Source: Microseira wollei NIES-4236
GTDB lineage: Bacteria; Cyanobacteriota; Cyanobacteriia; Cyanobacteriales; Aerosakkonemataceae
Direction: 5' to 3'
Length of the DNA stretch: 57,296 nt
Assembly: GCF_020521235.1 (NCBI RefSeq)
Contig: NZ_BLAY01000048.1
Span: 1-57,296, forward strand
Shown here: positions 41,774 to 51,109 of the stretch, one piece after another
Layout: every line of letters begins with the position of its first letter
How positions within the stretch are numbered: position 1 is the stretch's first letter
Program-made: the position numbers and the translations under genes
The notes under the pieces: model-generated
What the model was told of the DNA's origin: nothing
Database searches by the model: none
What the model saw: the letters and a program-made list of their open reading frames with translations, nothing else

Positions 41774-42369
41774 ATATTCAACGAGAACTCAATCGCCTAG
41801 AGGAAGCAATCCTCGACAGTCCGCGCATCCCGCTGACGCGGCGCACTTTAGTTGATGAAGAACAGTTACTAGAACAGCTAGATGTGGTGCGGCTAAATCT
41901 ACCACCCGCTTTTGAAGAAGCAGAAGCAATTGTCCGCCAAAAAGATGAAATACTCCAAGAGGCGGAAAACTATGCTCAACAAATTGTTGAGGCAGCTGAG
42001 CAACGCGCCGCGCAGCTTTTAGACGAAACTGGCATTGTCAGACAAGCGAAAATAGAAGCCCAACAACTCTGGCAAATGGTGCAGCAAGAGTGCGAAGCAG
42101 CACAAGAACAAGCTTTGGCTGAAATCGAACGGATGCACCGGGAAGCGCAGCAAGAACTGGAGGAAATGCGCGCCAAAGCAATAGCTGAAGCAGACGCGAT
42201 TGTTGACGGTGCGGACGACTACGCCGGACGGGTCCTCAATAACTTGGAGCAGCAGTTAAACGATATGCTCAAAGTCATCCGCAACGGACGCGCCTCGCTG
42301 CAACCAGATGAGTCACCCGCTGCTGGGAATAAAAAAACGCCTCCCCCTCCCGCACCGAAAAAAGATTAA
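41686..42369 (+). CDS. Coiled-coil cytosolic protein (DivIVA- or AtpF-like helix), downstream of coaD
   Basis: 227 residues. [45 protein letters not shown] (about 29-73) is a conserved start I associate with a cyanobacterial coaD neighbour. About 110 residues of charged helix follow ([63 protein letters not shown]). The C-terminus is Pro/Lys-rich ([10 protein letters not shown]). No membrane segment. It resembles DivIVA/Wag31 helices in layout only; role unknown. The start overlaps coaD by 88 bp. Confidence 0.8.
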   Translation: MLRQNSARLSPDGDQSNNPDQSQRGTAGVDIQRELNRLEEAILDSPRIPLTRRTLVDEEQLLEQLDVVRLNLPPAFEEAEAIVRQKDEILQEAENYAQQIVEAAEQRAAQLLDETGIVRQAKIEAQQLWQMVQQECEAAQEQALAEIERMHREAQQELEEMRAKAIAEADAIVDGADDYAGRVLNNLEQQLNDMLKVIRNGRASLQPDESPAAGNKKTPPPPAPKKD

Positions 42370-42399
42370 TGCGCGGTAATTGGGAATGGGTAATTGGTA

Positions 42400-42478
42400 A
42401 TTGCAGATAGCAAATTTCAGATTAAATTCAATCTAAAATCCCCCATTACCAATTACCAATTAGCAAGCGAGCAATTAG
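42400..42478. repeat. AATCTAAAATC and AATTACCAATTA repeats upstream of the LpxB-related gene
   Basis: Short copies of both AT-rich repeat types of the window occur in the 114-bp gap before the ATG at 42484. Confidence 0.6.
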
Positions 42479-42483
42479 CAATT

Positions 42484-43758
42484 ATGAAATTACTTTGTGT
42501 CAGTAACGGTCACGGGGAGGATGCAATCGCACTCCGCATTTTGCAGCAACTTTTGCGCCATCCCAATGCACCCCAAGTAGCAGCTTTGCCTATCGTAGGT
42601 GAAGGACAAGCTTATCAAGCTCAGGGTATTCCTATTATTGGCACAGTCAAAAAAATGCCCTCTGGCGGCTTTATTTACATGGATGGACGCCAACTAGCAC
42701 GAGATCTGCAAGGCGGGTTACTCCAACTCCTCCTAGAGCAGTTTAAAACTGTGCGAAATTGGGCAAAACAAGGCGGAGTTGTGTTAGCAGTTGGAGATAT
42801 TGTCCCCCTATTGTTGGCGAATTTGAGCGGTGCTAATTATGCCTTTGTCGGTACGGCTAAATCAGAATATCATCTGCAAAATGAATCGGGATGGCTACCC
42901 CGTCAATCTCGCTTCGATGATTTGTTAGAAAAATGGTTCGGGTCGGTATACCTTCCTTGGGATCGTTGGCTGATGAGCCATCCCCGCTGTAAAGCAGTTT
43001 TCCCCAGAGATCCGCTGACGACCAAAACTTTGCAGCAATGGTTAATTCCCGCATTTGACATGGGAAATCCGATGATGGACGATTTGGAACCATCGATTCC
43101 CAAACCAATTTTTTACCCAGAATTAGAAAAATTAGAGAAAGACCGCTTACTAACGATAACGCTTTTACCTGGTTCTAGAACGCCAGAAGCTTATCAAAAT
43201 TGGCAAAAGATCTTGCAAGCAGTATCTGGGATTATAGAAGCCTTCGGCAGGCGACAGGTGCTGTTTTTGGCAGCGATCGATCCCAGGTTAAACCTCGATT
43301 TTTTGCGACAAAGCTTGGTTTCCCAAGGCTTTGTCCCACAATCTACGGATACCGCCTCTGGGTGGAAAATCCCAGATGGGTCGGCTTTGGTATTTACCCA
43401 GGATAAAGCGACTGTAATCTTGACCCAGCACGCTTATAACGATTGCTTGCACCGGGGGGATATAGCGATCGCAATGGCGGGAACTGCTACCGAACAGTTT
43501 ATCGGATTGGGGAAACCTGCGATCGCAATTCCAGGTAATGGCCCCCAGTTTACAAAAGCTTTCGCCGAAGCTCAAAGTCGCCTATTAGGCCCATCTTTAA
43601 TTTTAGTCGAACAACCTCATCAAGTTGCCAATATTATTCAAACTTTATTGCGCGAGCCAGACCGACTGCAACAAATAGCTGAAAATGGTATTCGTCGCAT
43701 GGGAAAACCGGGTGCAGCGAGTCGCATTGCCGATTATTTAATCCAAAAATTAGCTTAA
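42484..43758 (+). CDS. Lipid-A-disaccharide synthase-related protein
   Basis: 424 residues from the ATG at 42484 (MKLLCVSNGHGEDAIALRIL). The GT-B style fold resembles LpxB: GHGEDAIALRILQQL (about 9-23), the central VVLAVGDIVPLLLANLSGANYAFVGTAKSEYHL, LLPGSRTPEAYQNW (about 226-239), and the sugar-nucleotide part IAIAMAGTATEQFIGLGKPAIAIPGNGPQFT (about 328-358). It matches the cyanobacterial group annotated as LpxB-related, which lacks proof of lipid A synthesis; a glycolipid role is plausible. Confidence 0.85.
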   Translation: MKLLCVSNGHGEDAIALRILQQLLRHPNAPQVAALPIVGEGQAYQAQGIPIIGTVKKMPSGGFIYMDGRQLARDLQGGLLQLLLEQFKTVRNWAKQGGVVLAVGDIVPLLLANLSGANYAFVGTAKSEYHLQNESGWLPRQSRFDDLLEKWFGSVYLPWDRWLMSHPRCKAVFPRDPLTTKTLQQWLIPAFDMGNPMMDDLEPSIPKPIFYPELEKLEKDRLLTITLLPGSRTPEAYQNWQKILQAVSGIIEAFGRRQVLFLAAIDPRLNLDFLRQSLVSQGFVPQSTDTASGWKIPDGSALVFTQDKATVILTQHAYNDCLHRGDIAIAMAGTATEQFIGLGKPAIAIPGNGPQFTKAFAEAQSRLLGPSLILVEQPHQVANIIQTLLREPDRLQQIAENGIRRMGKPGAASRIADYLIQKLA

Positions 43759-44071
43759 AGCTTGCGTTGCTAGTTATTTTGTTATAGCTGCTAATAGCAA
43801 AGGGAAAAATTTTAGCAATTAGCAGTTAGCCATTAGCAATTTAACCAACCCAAATGCAGCCAGTTTTGCCAGCGAGCGCGCGACTTTGTATCATTTAATA
43901 CCAACTATTTTGACCAAACCCCATTGCTAAATCTGCCAGACATCTACAATATCTGTTTGGGCAAGAAATTAGGGTTGGTAAACCCAAAATCGCCTTAAAA
44001 TCTAATCTTGTAGTTACTCAAGGGGTGCTGGAACGGTTTCTTTTTGTGCTTGTTGTTCCCTACTCAAACCC
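43759..44071. other. Intergenic region before lgt
   Basis: 313 bp. TTAGCAATTAGCAGTTAGCC heptamers lie at 43811-43845. ACCAAACCCCATTGCT and GGGTTGGTAAACCC around 43913 and 43972 form weak dyads. It probably contains the lgt promoter. No gene was seen. Confidence 0.5.
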
Positions 44072-44962
44072 ATGAACATTATTTCTTTTGGGCAGACTAT
44101 TCCCGTGTTGCCCTTAGCCTTTCAATTTACTTCTCCAGGGCCGATTCTGGTCAAATTGTGGCCGCTAACGATTCGGTGGTACGGTTTCTTAATTGCATCA
44201 GCGGTATTAATCGGAGTCAGTCTTAGCGGGTACTTAGCCAAGCGTCGTAACATCAATCCAGATCTATTAAGCGATTTGGCAATCTGGCTTTTAGTTGGGG
44301 CAATTCCTTGTGCCAGAATTTACTATGTACTGTTTCAATGGCAAGAATACGCCCAAAACCCCGGTGAAGTTTTCGCAATTTGGAAAGGTGGTATTGCAAT
44401 TCACGGCGCTATTTTGGGTGGTTTAATAGCCGCTTTAATCTTCGCACGCATTAAAAAAGTGCCTTTCTGGCAACTAACGGATTTAGTCGCACCCTCGCTA
44501 ATTTTAGGGCAGGCAATTGGACGCTGGGGTAATTTCTTCAATTCAGAAGCATTTGGACGTCCGACAGATTTACCCTGGAAACTCTATATTGCACCCGAAT
44601 ACCGTCCGCGCGAGTATTTAGATTTTGCCTACTTTCATCCCACTTTCCTGTATGAGTCTATCTGGAATTTCATCGTGTTCGGCATATTGCTGACTTTATT
44701 CTTCCGTTCGCTTTCCTCGAAGCGCATAAAGACGGGTACGCTGATATTGGTTTACCTGATCTGTTACAGCAGCGGCAGATTGTGGATTGAAGGATTGCGA
44801 ACCGATAGCTTAATGTTGGGACCGCTACGCATCGCGCAAGTTGTCAGTATAGTGGGAATTATACTGGGATTGGCAGGGTTGGCGTGGCTTTACTTGTTGG
44901 GGCGAAGTCTTCCCGATGTCGTTCCACCCAATAATGACCAGTTAGAGTCATCTTCAGAATAG
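44072..44962 (+). CDS. lgt: Prolipoprotein diacylglyceryl transferase
   Basis: 296 residues with seven membrane segments. Lgt attaches diacylglycerol from phosphatidylglycerol to the lipobox Cys of prolipoproteins in the cytoplasmic membrane. Motifs: [15 protein letters not shown] (about 36-50), [23 protein letters not shown] (about 107-120) with the essential His, [18 protein letters not shown] (about 148-165, the Lgt signature), [11 protein letters not shown], and [15 protein letters not shown] (about 233-247). The lipoproteins at 5998 and 56871 are among its likely substrates. Confidence 0.96.
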   Translation: MNIISFGQTIPVLPLAFQFTSPGPILVKLWPLTIRWYGFLIASAVLIGVSLSGYLAKRRNINPDLLSDLAIWLLVGAIPCARIYYVLFQWQEYAQNPGEVFAIWKGGIAIHGAILGGLIAALIFARIKKVPFWQLTDLVAPSLILGQAIGRWGNFFNSEAFGRPTDLPWKLYIAPEYRPREYLDFAYFHPTFLYESIWNFIVFGILLTLFFRSLSSKRIKTGTLILVYLICYSSGRLWIEGLRTDSLMLGPLRIAQVVSIVGIILGLAGLAWLYLLGRSLPDVVPPNNDQLESSSE

Positions 44963-45013
44963 TCAGTTGTGTAGGGGCGGGTTTTACCAAGCATTTATGC
45001 AATAATCGACAGT

Positions 45014-45550
45014 TTATATAAACCCGCCCTCCGCCTGCGAATGGTGCTAAAGGTGCAAACGAATTAACTCTGGTCAAAAGGGACTCATTCTCTGCGCCTG
45101 ACACACCCGACAACCCTCCGCCCGCGAATCGTGCCTCAGGCGCAAACCGATTAACTCTGGTCAAAATTGACTCATTCTCTGCGCCTGACACACCCGACAA
45201 CCCTCCGCCCGCGATGGGTGCTTCAGGTGCAAAGCAATTAACTCTGGTCAAAATTGACTCATTCTCTGCGCCTGACACACCCGACAACCCTCCGCCCGCG
45301 AATCGTGCCTCAGGCGCAAACCGATTAACTCTGGTCAAAAGGGACTCATTCTCTGCGCCTGACACACCCGACAACCCTCCGCCCGCGAATCGTGCTAAAG
45401 GTGCAAAGCAATTAACTCTGGTCAAAATTGACTCATTCTCTGCGCCTGACACACCCGACAACCCTCCGCCCGCGAATCGTGCCTCAGGTGCAAACGAATT
45501 AACTCTGGTCAAAAGGGACTCATTCTCTGCGCCTGACACACCCGACAACT
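45014..45550. repeat. 87-bp tandem repeat array, six copies
   Basis: GACACACCCGACAA starts at 45100, 45187, 45274, 45361, 45448 and 45535, an exact 87-bp period (29 codons). Units contain CCTCCGCCCGCGAATCGTGC, TTAACTCTGGTCAAAA and ACTCATTCTCTGCGCC. Copies differ at a few linked sites (AAGGGAC or AATTGAC; GCCTCAGG or GCTAAAGG). Because 87 is divisible by three, long frames stay open on both strands (about 229 codons minus, 112 plus), but neither has a ribosome site. Confidence 0.92.
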
Positions 45551-45630
45551 AATAGACCTCTGCAAAAAACAAACTCTTTGACAGGCGAGACGCCTATCCC
45601 ACAAGAGTTGTTGGAGAATTCTAATAAATT

Positions 45631-48558
45631 ATGATGCAAGTTTGGGGAACGCTAATTATATTCATCGTCTGTCCTCTACTGGGGGGACTACCTTTAATTG
45701 CGTGGATTACCTTTGCACTGACAAGGCGCAATCTCGCCAGAATTGGTACGGGTAATATTGGCGTTCAAGCTGCTTTCTACCACGGGGGAACCCTTGTCGG
45801 TATTCTCGCTGTCTTGTCGGAGGCGTTTAAAGGAATTGCAGCGGTATTGCTGGCGCGGGTTTTTTTTCCTAACAACCCAACTTGGGAATTAATTGCTTTA
45901 ATTGCTTTGGTAATGGGGCGATATTGGATGGGAAAAGGTGCGGGAACGACTAACGTTGTTTGGGGTTATGTTGTTCACGACCCGAAGGTGGCGTTGTTGG
46001 TATTTTTGATTGGGGGAATTGGTTTTACAATTGTACGCGATCGCCAGTCGGGACGCCTGTGGATTTTAATTTTATGTCCCCTCATTTTGGCAATGCTGTA
46101 TCCCAGGGAAGTCGAGCGAATTGTAGTGGCGATCGCTCTCAGTATTCTACTAGGTTGGATCTACCAAAAAATCCCCGACGATCTCGATCTTCCCACAGCA
46201 GAAAGTCAACCCAATTCCCAAAAATTATTTCGCTTTTTTCGAGGCGATAAAGCCATGATTTCCCTACAACAACCCTTAGATGCTGTTAAAGTCGGACAAA
46301 AAGCTGCTACTTTATCCCAACTCAAACGTTGGGGTTATCCCGTCCCCCCCGGATGGGTATTACCCCCAGGAGATGACCCCGAACCTTTGATAGAATCCCT
46401 TCAACCTTCCCCACAAGCACCCCTAGTAGTTCGTTCTTCCGCAATTGGAGAAGACTCGCAACAAGCTTCTGCTGCTGGACAATATCAAACTATCTTAAAC
46501 GTGACTAGCAAAGAAGCGTTGCAAGAAGCAATTAATCAATGTCAAATTTCTTATAATGCACCCGCTGCTGTTGAGTATCGCCAACAACTCAACGTCCCCG
46601 AAGCAGCAATGGCGGTACTGATTCAAACACAAGTACAAGGTGCTTTTTCCGGCGTTGCTTTTAGTCGCGATCCAATTATCCAATATGGCGATGCCGTCGT
46701 TATTGAAGCATTACCCGGATCTGCTTCTCTTGTAGTTTCCGGACAAGTAACACCGGAGAATTATCGCGTAGTTGTTAGCGATGCCGATATCGTTTCTTCC
46801 AGTTGGGTATTACCAGAGAATCTCAATTTACAAATCGAAGGAGAAGGAGAAATCCCGCCAGGAATTATTCGGCAAGTCGCTTACTTAGCACGCCACTTAG
46901 AAGCGCGCTATCACGGTATTCCCCAAGATATTGAATGGAGTTACGACGGTCAAACGCTTTGGTTGTTACAATCCCGTCCTATTACTAATTTATCGCCTAT
47001 TTGGACGCGAAAAATCGCCGCCGAAGTCATTCCCGGATTAATTCGTCCCCTCACTTGGTCGATAAATCGTCCGCTAACTTGTGGCGTTTGGGGAGAACTT
47101 TTTACCTTAGTTTTGGGTAAGCGCGCGCGGGGATTAGATTTTAATGAAACCGCGACGCTGCACTATTCCCGCGCCTATTTTAATGCCTCGTTATTGGGGC
47201 AAATCTTCCGCCGTATGGGACTACCGCCGGAAAGTTTGGAGTTTTTAACCAGAGGAGCAAAATTTAGCAAACCTCCCCTACTTTCTACATTGCAAAACCT
47301 TCCGGGATTGCTGCGCCTCCTGCAACGGGAAATAAGTTTGCCAAAAGACTTCCAGCAAGATTATAAAAAGTACTTTGCTCCCGGTTTAGCCGAGTTGAAA
47401 TCCCCATCCGTTGCTAATAATGCCAACTCGCTGCTAGAGCGAATTGATTTAATTTTAGAATTCCTCAAAAAAGCAACTTATTATAGCATTTTATCGCCCC
47501 TAAGTCTAGCACTGCGGCAAGGAATTTTCCAGGTAAAAGATAAGGAACTCGATGCCAAAGAAATGCCGGAATTAGCAGCATTGCGAGAACTGCAAGAACT
47601 CGCGGCAACTGTCCGGAATATACTACCCAATTTGGAGCAGGGGAGCAGAGGAGAATCTCAAATACAAAATTCATCAATGCTCTCAAATAGTGTTTTATTG
47701 GTGTTAGATGAAACTCCAGAGGGTAAGTCAGTTTTAGACCAATTTGACCGATTTCTAGAACGCTACGGTTATCTCAGCGAAGTCGGAACCGATATTGCCG
47801 TTCCTACTTGGAAAGAAGATCCGAGTCCAGTTCGAGAATTGTTCGCGCAATTTATTTTCAATCCTCCGCCAATTTCTCCACCCCCCGCACGCCAAAGCAG
47901 TAAAGCTAAATCTATCCAAAAACGGCTCAATCTTAAAGGAAGAGTTACTAGCATTTACAGCCAATTATTGGCAGAATTGCGATGGTCTTTTGTGGCAATA
48001 GAAAAACTTTGGTTACAGTCGGGATTGCTATCGGAACCAGGGGATATTTTCTTCTTGGAATTTTCAGAAATTCGCCGGATTGTAGAAGCGAACGATCGCA
48101 CTTTAATTCAACGCTTACCTGGGTTGATTAGAGCGAGGCAATCGCAACTAGAACAAGATAGCCAACTTACAACCGTGCCATTCGTATTTTACGGCAACGA
48201 ACCGCCACCGCCCTCGAATGTAAGCGATCGCACATCCACCCAACAACTGCAAGGAATTGGCGCCAGTCCAGGAATTGCAGAAGGTAGAGTCAAAATCCTG
48301 CACAATTGGCAAACCTTTTCAGAAATTGACCGAAATACGATTATTGTCGTCCCTTATACCGACTCCGGTTGGGCGCCCCTGTTAGCCCGTGCCGGTGGGT
48401 TAATTGCAGAAGTCGGTGGGCGCTTATCTCACGGTGCGATCGTCGCCCGCGAGTACGGCATCCCCGCAGTAATGGATGTAGCCAATGCTACTCATATCTT
48501 GCCAGAAGGTCAGCGCGTGCGAATTGACGGATCTAGGGGAACGGTGGAAATATTATAA
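45631..48558 (+). CDS. Fusion of PlsY-like glycerol-3-phosphate acyltransferase with a PEP-utilising/pyruvate phosphate dikinase-like protein
   Basis: 975 residues. Residues 1-190 are a membrane domain of about five helices with PlsY features (RIGTGNIGVQAAFYHGG, about 36-52; SEAFKGIAAVLLARVF, about 62-77). Residues about 205-455 are a PPDK/PEP-synthase ATP-grasp domain (RGDKAMISLQQPLDAVKVGQKAATLSQL; VVRSSAIGEDSQQASAAGQYQTILNV). Residues about 880-975 are the phosphohistidine domain, GGRLSHGAIVAREYGIPAV (His about 934). The PEP-binding barrel is missing. The protein may couple a phosphoryl transfer to membrane lipid synthesis; this is inference. It stands alone as a gene. Confidence 0.85.
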   Translation: MMQVWGTLIIFIVCPLLGGLPLIAWITFALTRRNLARIGTGNIGVQAAFYHGGTLVGILAVLSEAFKGIAAVLLARVFFPNNPTWELIALIALVMGRYWMGKGAGTTNVVWGYVVHDPKVALLVFLIGGIGFTIVRDRQSGRLWILILCPLILAMLYPREVERIVVAIALSILLGWIYQKIPDDLDLPTAESQPNSQKLFRFFRGDKAMISLQQPLDAVKVGQKAATLSQLKRWGYPVPPGWVLPPGDDPEPLIESLQPSPQAPLVVRSSAIGEDSQQASAAGQYQTILNVTSKEALQEAINQCQISYNAPAAVEYRQQLNVPEAAMAVLIQTQVQGAFSGVAFSRDPIIQYGDAVVIEALPGSASLVVSGQVTPENYRVVVSDADIVSSSWVLPENLNLQIEGEGEIPPGIIRQVAYLARHLEARYHGIPQDIEWSYDGQTLWLLQSRPITNLSPIWTRKIAAEVIPGLIRPLTWSINRPLTCGVWGELFTLVLGKRARGLDFNETATLHYSRAYFNASLLGQIFRRMGLPPESLEFLTRGAKFSKPPLLSTLQNLPGLLRLLQREISLPKDFQQDYKKYFAPGLAELKSPSVANNANSLLERIDLILEFLKKATYYSILSPLSLALRQGIFQVKDKELDAKEMPELAALRELQELAATVRNILPNLEQGSRGESQIQNSSMLSNSVLLVLDETPEGKSVLDQFDRFLERYGYLSEVGTDIAVPTWKEDPSPVRELFAQFIFNPPPISPPPARQSSKAKSIQKRLNLKGRVTSIYSQLLAELRWSFVAIEKLWLQSGLLSEPGDIFFLEFSEIRRIVEANDRTLIQRLPGLIRARQSQLEQDSQLTTVPFVFYGNEPPPPSNVSDRTSTQQLQGIGASPGIAEGRVKILHNWQTFSEIDRNTIIVVPYTDSGWAPLLARAGGLIAEVGGRLSHGAIVAREYGIPAVMDVANATHILPEGQRVRIDGSRGTVEIL

Positions 48559-48781
48559 GTGCCGAGGCAGAGCCTCTTGTCTTCTCGTTCCCAGGTTCCA
48601 CCTGGGAACGAGTTATTATATGATGTCCGGCAAATAGCCCTTAATTAAATCTCAGAGCGTCTCCCCATCTCCCCCTCTCCGCGTCAGTCCTAACTATGGG
48701 TATTCAGGCGGACACGATATTATAGATTGCACCTCATTCCCAGGCTCAGCCTGGGAACGAGTTATGGGAGGCTCTGCCTCA
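48559..48781. repeat. Palindromic repeat cluster (CTCGTTCCCAGG...CCTGGGAACGAG; GAGGCAGAGCCTC)
   Basis: GAGGCAGAGCCTC at 48564-48576, CTCGTTCCCAGG...CCTGGGAACGAG at 48584-48612, TTCCCAGGCTCAGCCTGGGAA at about 48737-48757 and GAGGCTCTGCCTC at 48768-48780 separate two convergent genes. They may end both transcripts. The CTCGTTCCC palindrome is the type found inside the oxidase gene at 670-697. Confidence 0.85.
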
Positions 48782-49613
48782 TTAACAAGTAATGTTCAAA
48801 ACGTGATGTTGATAAATTTCTGGCAAGCGTTCTAAAACTAATTGCTTACCCTTTATATTACTTGCTTGAATTGTCCATTCTAATAATTCCAAACTTAGAG
48901 ATTCAAGTGCTGGAATAGAAACGCGAGCATAGCTCAAATGCCACGTTTCCGGGTACATTCCGCCGCGATACTCACGGTAAGGACGGAAAAAACCAAATCG
49001 TTCCATATTTTCATTCAGCCAACAATGTAGCTGATAAAATACCCCTCCTGGTTCAACTTCTTGAGGTAACAATTGAACTTGATAATCTTGAGGAATCGCA
49101 CCAGCATCAATTACATCAATTTCAGTACCCCAATGATGACGACTAGCTCCGGGTAAGGCGGACCAATTCAGAATCGCATCGATAATTTCCGATTCAGATA
49201 AAACCGAGTAATTTCTGGGAAAGCCGTGCATATCATACAACGGCTTTTCACCTGAAAATTTTTTATTCCAAATGCGTAATTGCGTTTTAAAGTCGCGGAA
49301 AGAACTAAATGGAGTCATCAAAATTCCGGCTTTTTTAGCAGCTTGAACCATGGCAAAAAATGGTTCAACCACTTCAGGATGAACGGCGAATCTTGGATTT
49401 TCTATTTGTATAATAACTCAAGTTGCTAGTTATCTCTCTGGGAGCGGCTAATGGCGTTCCCAGGCAGGAGCCTGGGAACGAGGCTAATGGCTAATGTCAG
49501 TAAAAATCCAAGATTAGCAATTAGCAATTAGCAATTAGCAACGGCCTTGTTTATAACTAGCAACTTGCGTTAATATGCGTTCTGGCTCGACCCGTTAATT
49601 CTAAAGCATTCAT
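48782..49613 (-). pseudogene. M15-family D-Ala-D-Ala carboxypeptidase split by a MITE
   Basis: The main frame (to 48782) holds the zinc-peptidase motifs SRHHWGTEIDV and ETWHLSY of VanY-type M15 enzymes, which trim peptidoglycan stem peptides. Upstream it reads IQIENPRFAVHPEVVEPF without a start and runs into the MITE at 49415. Beyond the MITE, the ATG at 49613 gives MNALELTGRARTHI, the start expected for this family (TGRxRTH). Removal of the MITE and one ATT copy rejoins both in frame as a 223-residue protein. With the MITE in place, translation reads NASC and stops. A 196-residue remnant could start at an internal GTG (49372). Confidence 0.88.
49415..49571. mobile_element. 157-bp MITE inside the M15 peptidase gene
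   Basis: Ends AACTCAAGTTGCTAGTTA and TAACTAGCAACTTGCGTT; AAT duplicated at 49412-49414 and 49572-49574. The interior contains the palindrome CGTTCCCAGG...CCTGGGAACG (49455-49482) and GCTAATGG/AATTAGC heptamers, so other repeats are nested in it. Confidence 0.9.
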
Positions 49614-49693
49614 ACTTGGAAATCAAAACAGATTCAGCTAACGGTGGAACTGGTGCGCCGCGTTGTTCTAGCACCAGCACCACCTACTATTTG

Positions 49694-50533
49694 TTAGGTT
49701 AGATCGTCAGGGTTGATGCCTTGACTTCGCAAATATTCCGCCAATATTTCCGCCCGTTGACGTTCCTGTTCCGCCCGCTGACGTTCCTGTTCCGCCCGCT
49801 GGCGTTCCTGTTCCGCCCGTTGACGTTCCTGTTCCGCCCGTTGACGTTCCTGTTCCACCCGCTGACGTTCTTGTTCAATTTGCTCTACTGCCCAAGGTAG
49901 CAGATTCCCCGCTTCATCCCACCACCGCAACCAATAACCCTGACGTTGTTCCTTTTCTCCCCGCCAGACGCCTAAAAATAACTTCAGATCCGTCATCCAA
50001 TGGCGTCCATCAGCATCGGGCAATTCTAATTCGTACCGTCCATCTTGCAACCGATACAGTTCTAAAAGTCCCGTATCGGGTGCAAAAATAGCGTAGGTCG
50101 GTACTTGCAGAATGCGTTCATAAAAAAACCACTTTCCAGGGGGAAAGGTGCGCTTAACCGAATATTCCTCGCCGTCTATGTCTGAAAGAAATTCCATCAC
50201 GATGGTGGGGAGATCGCCTTCTAAATTGGGCGTATAGCTTTTGCGGTCTTTTCTTTGCTCCAAAGGCAGCACCGCAGCCACATAAACCCAATCGGGTGCT
50301 TTAATGACTAAATCGCCGTTCACAGTGGCACAGAGGCCAAAATTAGAGGCAATTAGCATTTCTGGTTTAATCAAACCTGCCAATTCCAAACTTTCGCGCA
50401 AAGCCCCAGCAATTAGCGGTTGACCTGTATTTTCCACAGGCTTTTCTTCTAATTTAAAGTCATCCGGCAACTTTTCCCAAGTGATAGTCAGCGTTGCCGT
50501 TTGACGCACGGAATTCTCTTGAGTCGTGACCAT
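49694..50533 (-). CDS. Uma2 family putative endonuclease with C-terminal coiled coil
   Basis: 279 residues. The Uma2 domain has PETLIASNFGL-type residues (KPEMLIASNFGL, about 57-68), the PD segment IKAPDWVYVAAVL, and the catalytic E...K pattern in PTIVMEFLSDIDGEEYSVKRTF (about 109-130), with PTYAIFAPDTGLLELYRL afterwards. Uma2 proteins are restriction-endonuclease-fold proteins abundant in cyanobacteria; function unproven. Residues about 218-262 are six heptads of EQERQRA type forming a coiled coil, encoded by 21-bp DNA repeats that may vary in number between strains. Confidence 0.88.
   Translation of the reverse strand: MVTTQENSVRQTATLTITWEKLPDDFKLEEKPVENTGQPLIAGALRESLELAGLIKPEMLIASNFGLCATVNGDLVIKAPDWVYVAAVLPLEQRKDRKSYTPNLEGDLPTIVMEFLSDIDGEEYSVKRTFPPGKWFFYERILQVPTYAIFAPDTGLLELYRLQDGRYELELPDADGRHWMTDLKLFLGVWRGEKEQRQGYWLRWWDEAGNLLPWAVEQIEQERQRVEQERQRAEQERQRAEQERQRAEQERQRAEQERQRAEILAEYLRSQGINPDDLT
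49757..49880. repeat. 21-bp coding repeats in the Uma2 gene
   Basis: TGACGTTCCTGTTCCGCCCG-type units recur about six times, each coding for one EQERQRA heptad on the minus strand. Confidence 0.88.
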
Positions 50534-50570
50534 AACCGACTATCTCAATTGGAGTGGATCGATTGTAACT

Positions 50571-50948
50571 CTATTGCACTTCCTCGTTCAGTGCATGTTG
50601 TTTCAGTTCTTTGAGGGAAACGACTTCTAAAGCTCTAGCATGGGTAGCAGAGAGGACGACAGGGGGTGCGAAGCCAGCTTCCATAGCTTCTTGCCAGCGT
50701 TGGGCGCATAAACACCAGCGATCGCCTGGTTTTAACCCAGGAAATTGATAAGCTGGTACGGGGGTGCTGAGGTCATTTCCCTGCAATTTGGTAAACTCCA
50801 GGAATTCTGCCGTCACTTGGGCGCAGACAACGTGCGAACCATAATCTTGTCCCCCCGTGCGACAAAACCCGTCGCGGTAATATCCCGTCAGGGGAGAAGT
50901 ACAGCAAAGCTCTAGTTTCGTACCGAGTACGTTTTTAGCGTCTGTCAT
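50571..50948 (-). CDS. DUF2237 family protein
   Basis: 125 residues. NVLGTKLELCCTSPLTGYYRDGFCRTGGQDYGSHVVCAQVTAEFLEF and PGDRWCLCAQRWQEAMEAGFAPPVVLSATHARALEVV match DUF2237 throughout. Five conserved cysteines and the CxTxxxTGxxRDG pattern suggest a metal or redox site. Function unknown. It lies 37 bp upstream of the Uma2 gene on the same strand. Confidence 0.92.
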   Translation of the reverse strand: MTDAKNVLGTKLELCCTSPLTGYYRDGFCRTGGQDYGSHVVCAQVTAEFLEFTKLQGNDLSTPVPAYQFPGLKPGDRWCLCAQRWQEAMEAGFAPPVVLSATHARALEVVSLKELKQHALNEEVQ

Positions 50949-50997
50949 AATTAGCGATTAGGGAGGATTTTGCCATCTTTCCCCATCTTAAATGGAC

Positions 50998-51026
50998 ACT
51001 GGACTCGAACCAGTGACCCCTACGAT
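50998..51026 (-). pseudogene. tRNA-Val 3' fragment (T arm and anticodon-stem half)
   Basis: 28 of 29 bases match the T arm, variable region and 3' anticodon-stem strand of the intact tRNA-Val at 51440-51468. No matching 5' half or acceptor stem is present, so it cannot fold as a tRNA. Confidence 0.8.
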
Positions 51027-51109
51027 CGCGGTAGTCCCCAATAACGACTTGCTAACGGATGCGATCGCACTCCCACCAGAATCGCCTGTAAGACGTTATG
51101 GGACTGTTT

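Noticed and set aside
44859-45548. 229-codon minus-strand frame of SGVSGAENES repeats
   Set aside because: It lies in the 87-bp array, overlaps the lgt 3' end in antisense and lacks a start signal. Kept only as a finding about the repeat.
50960-51085. A second full tRNA on the minus strand
   Set aside because: Only the 3' part matches a tRNA; no acceptor partner or D arm can be found, and the anticodon region does not form a proper loop.
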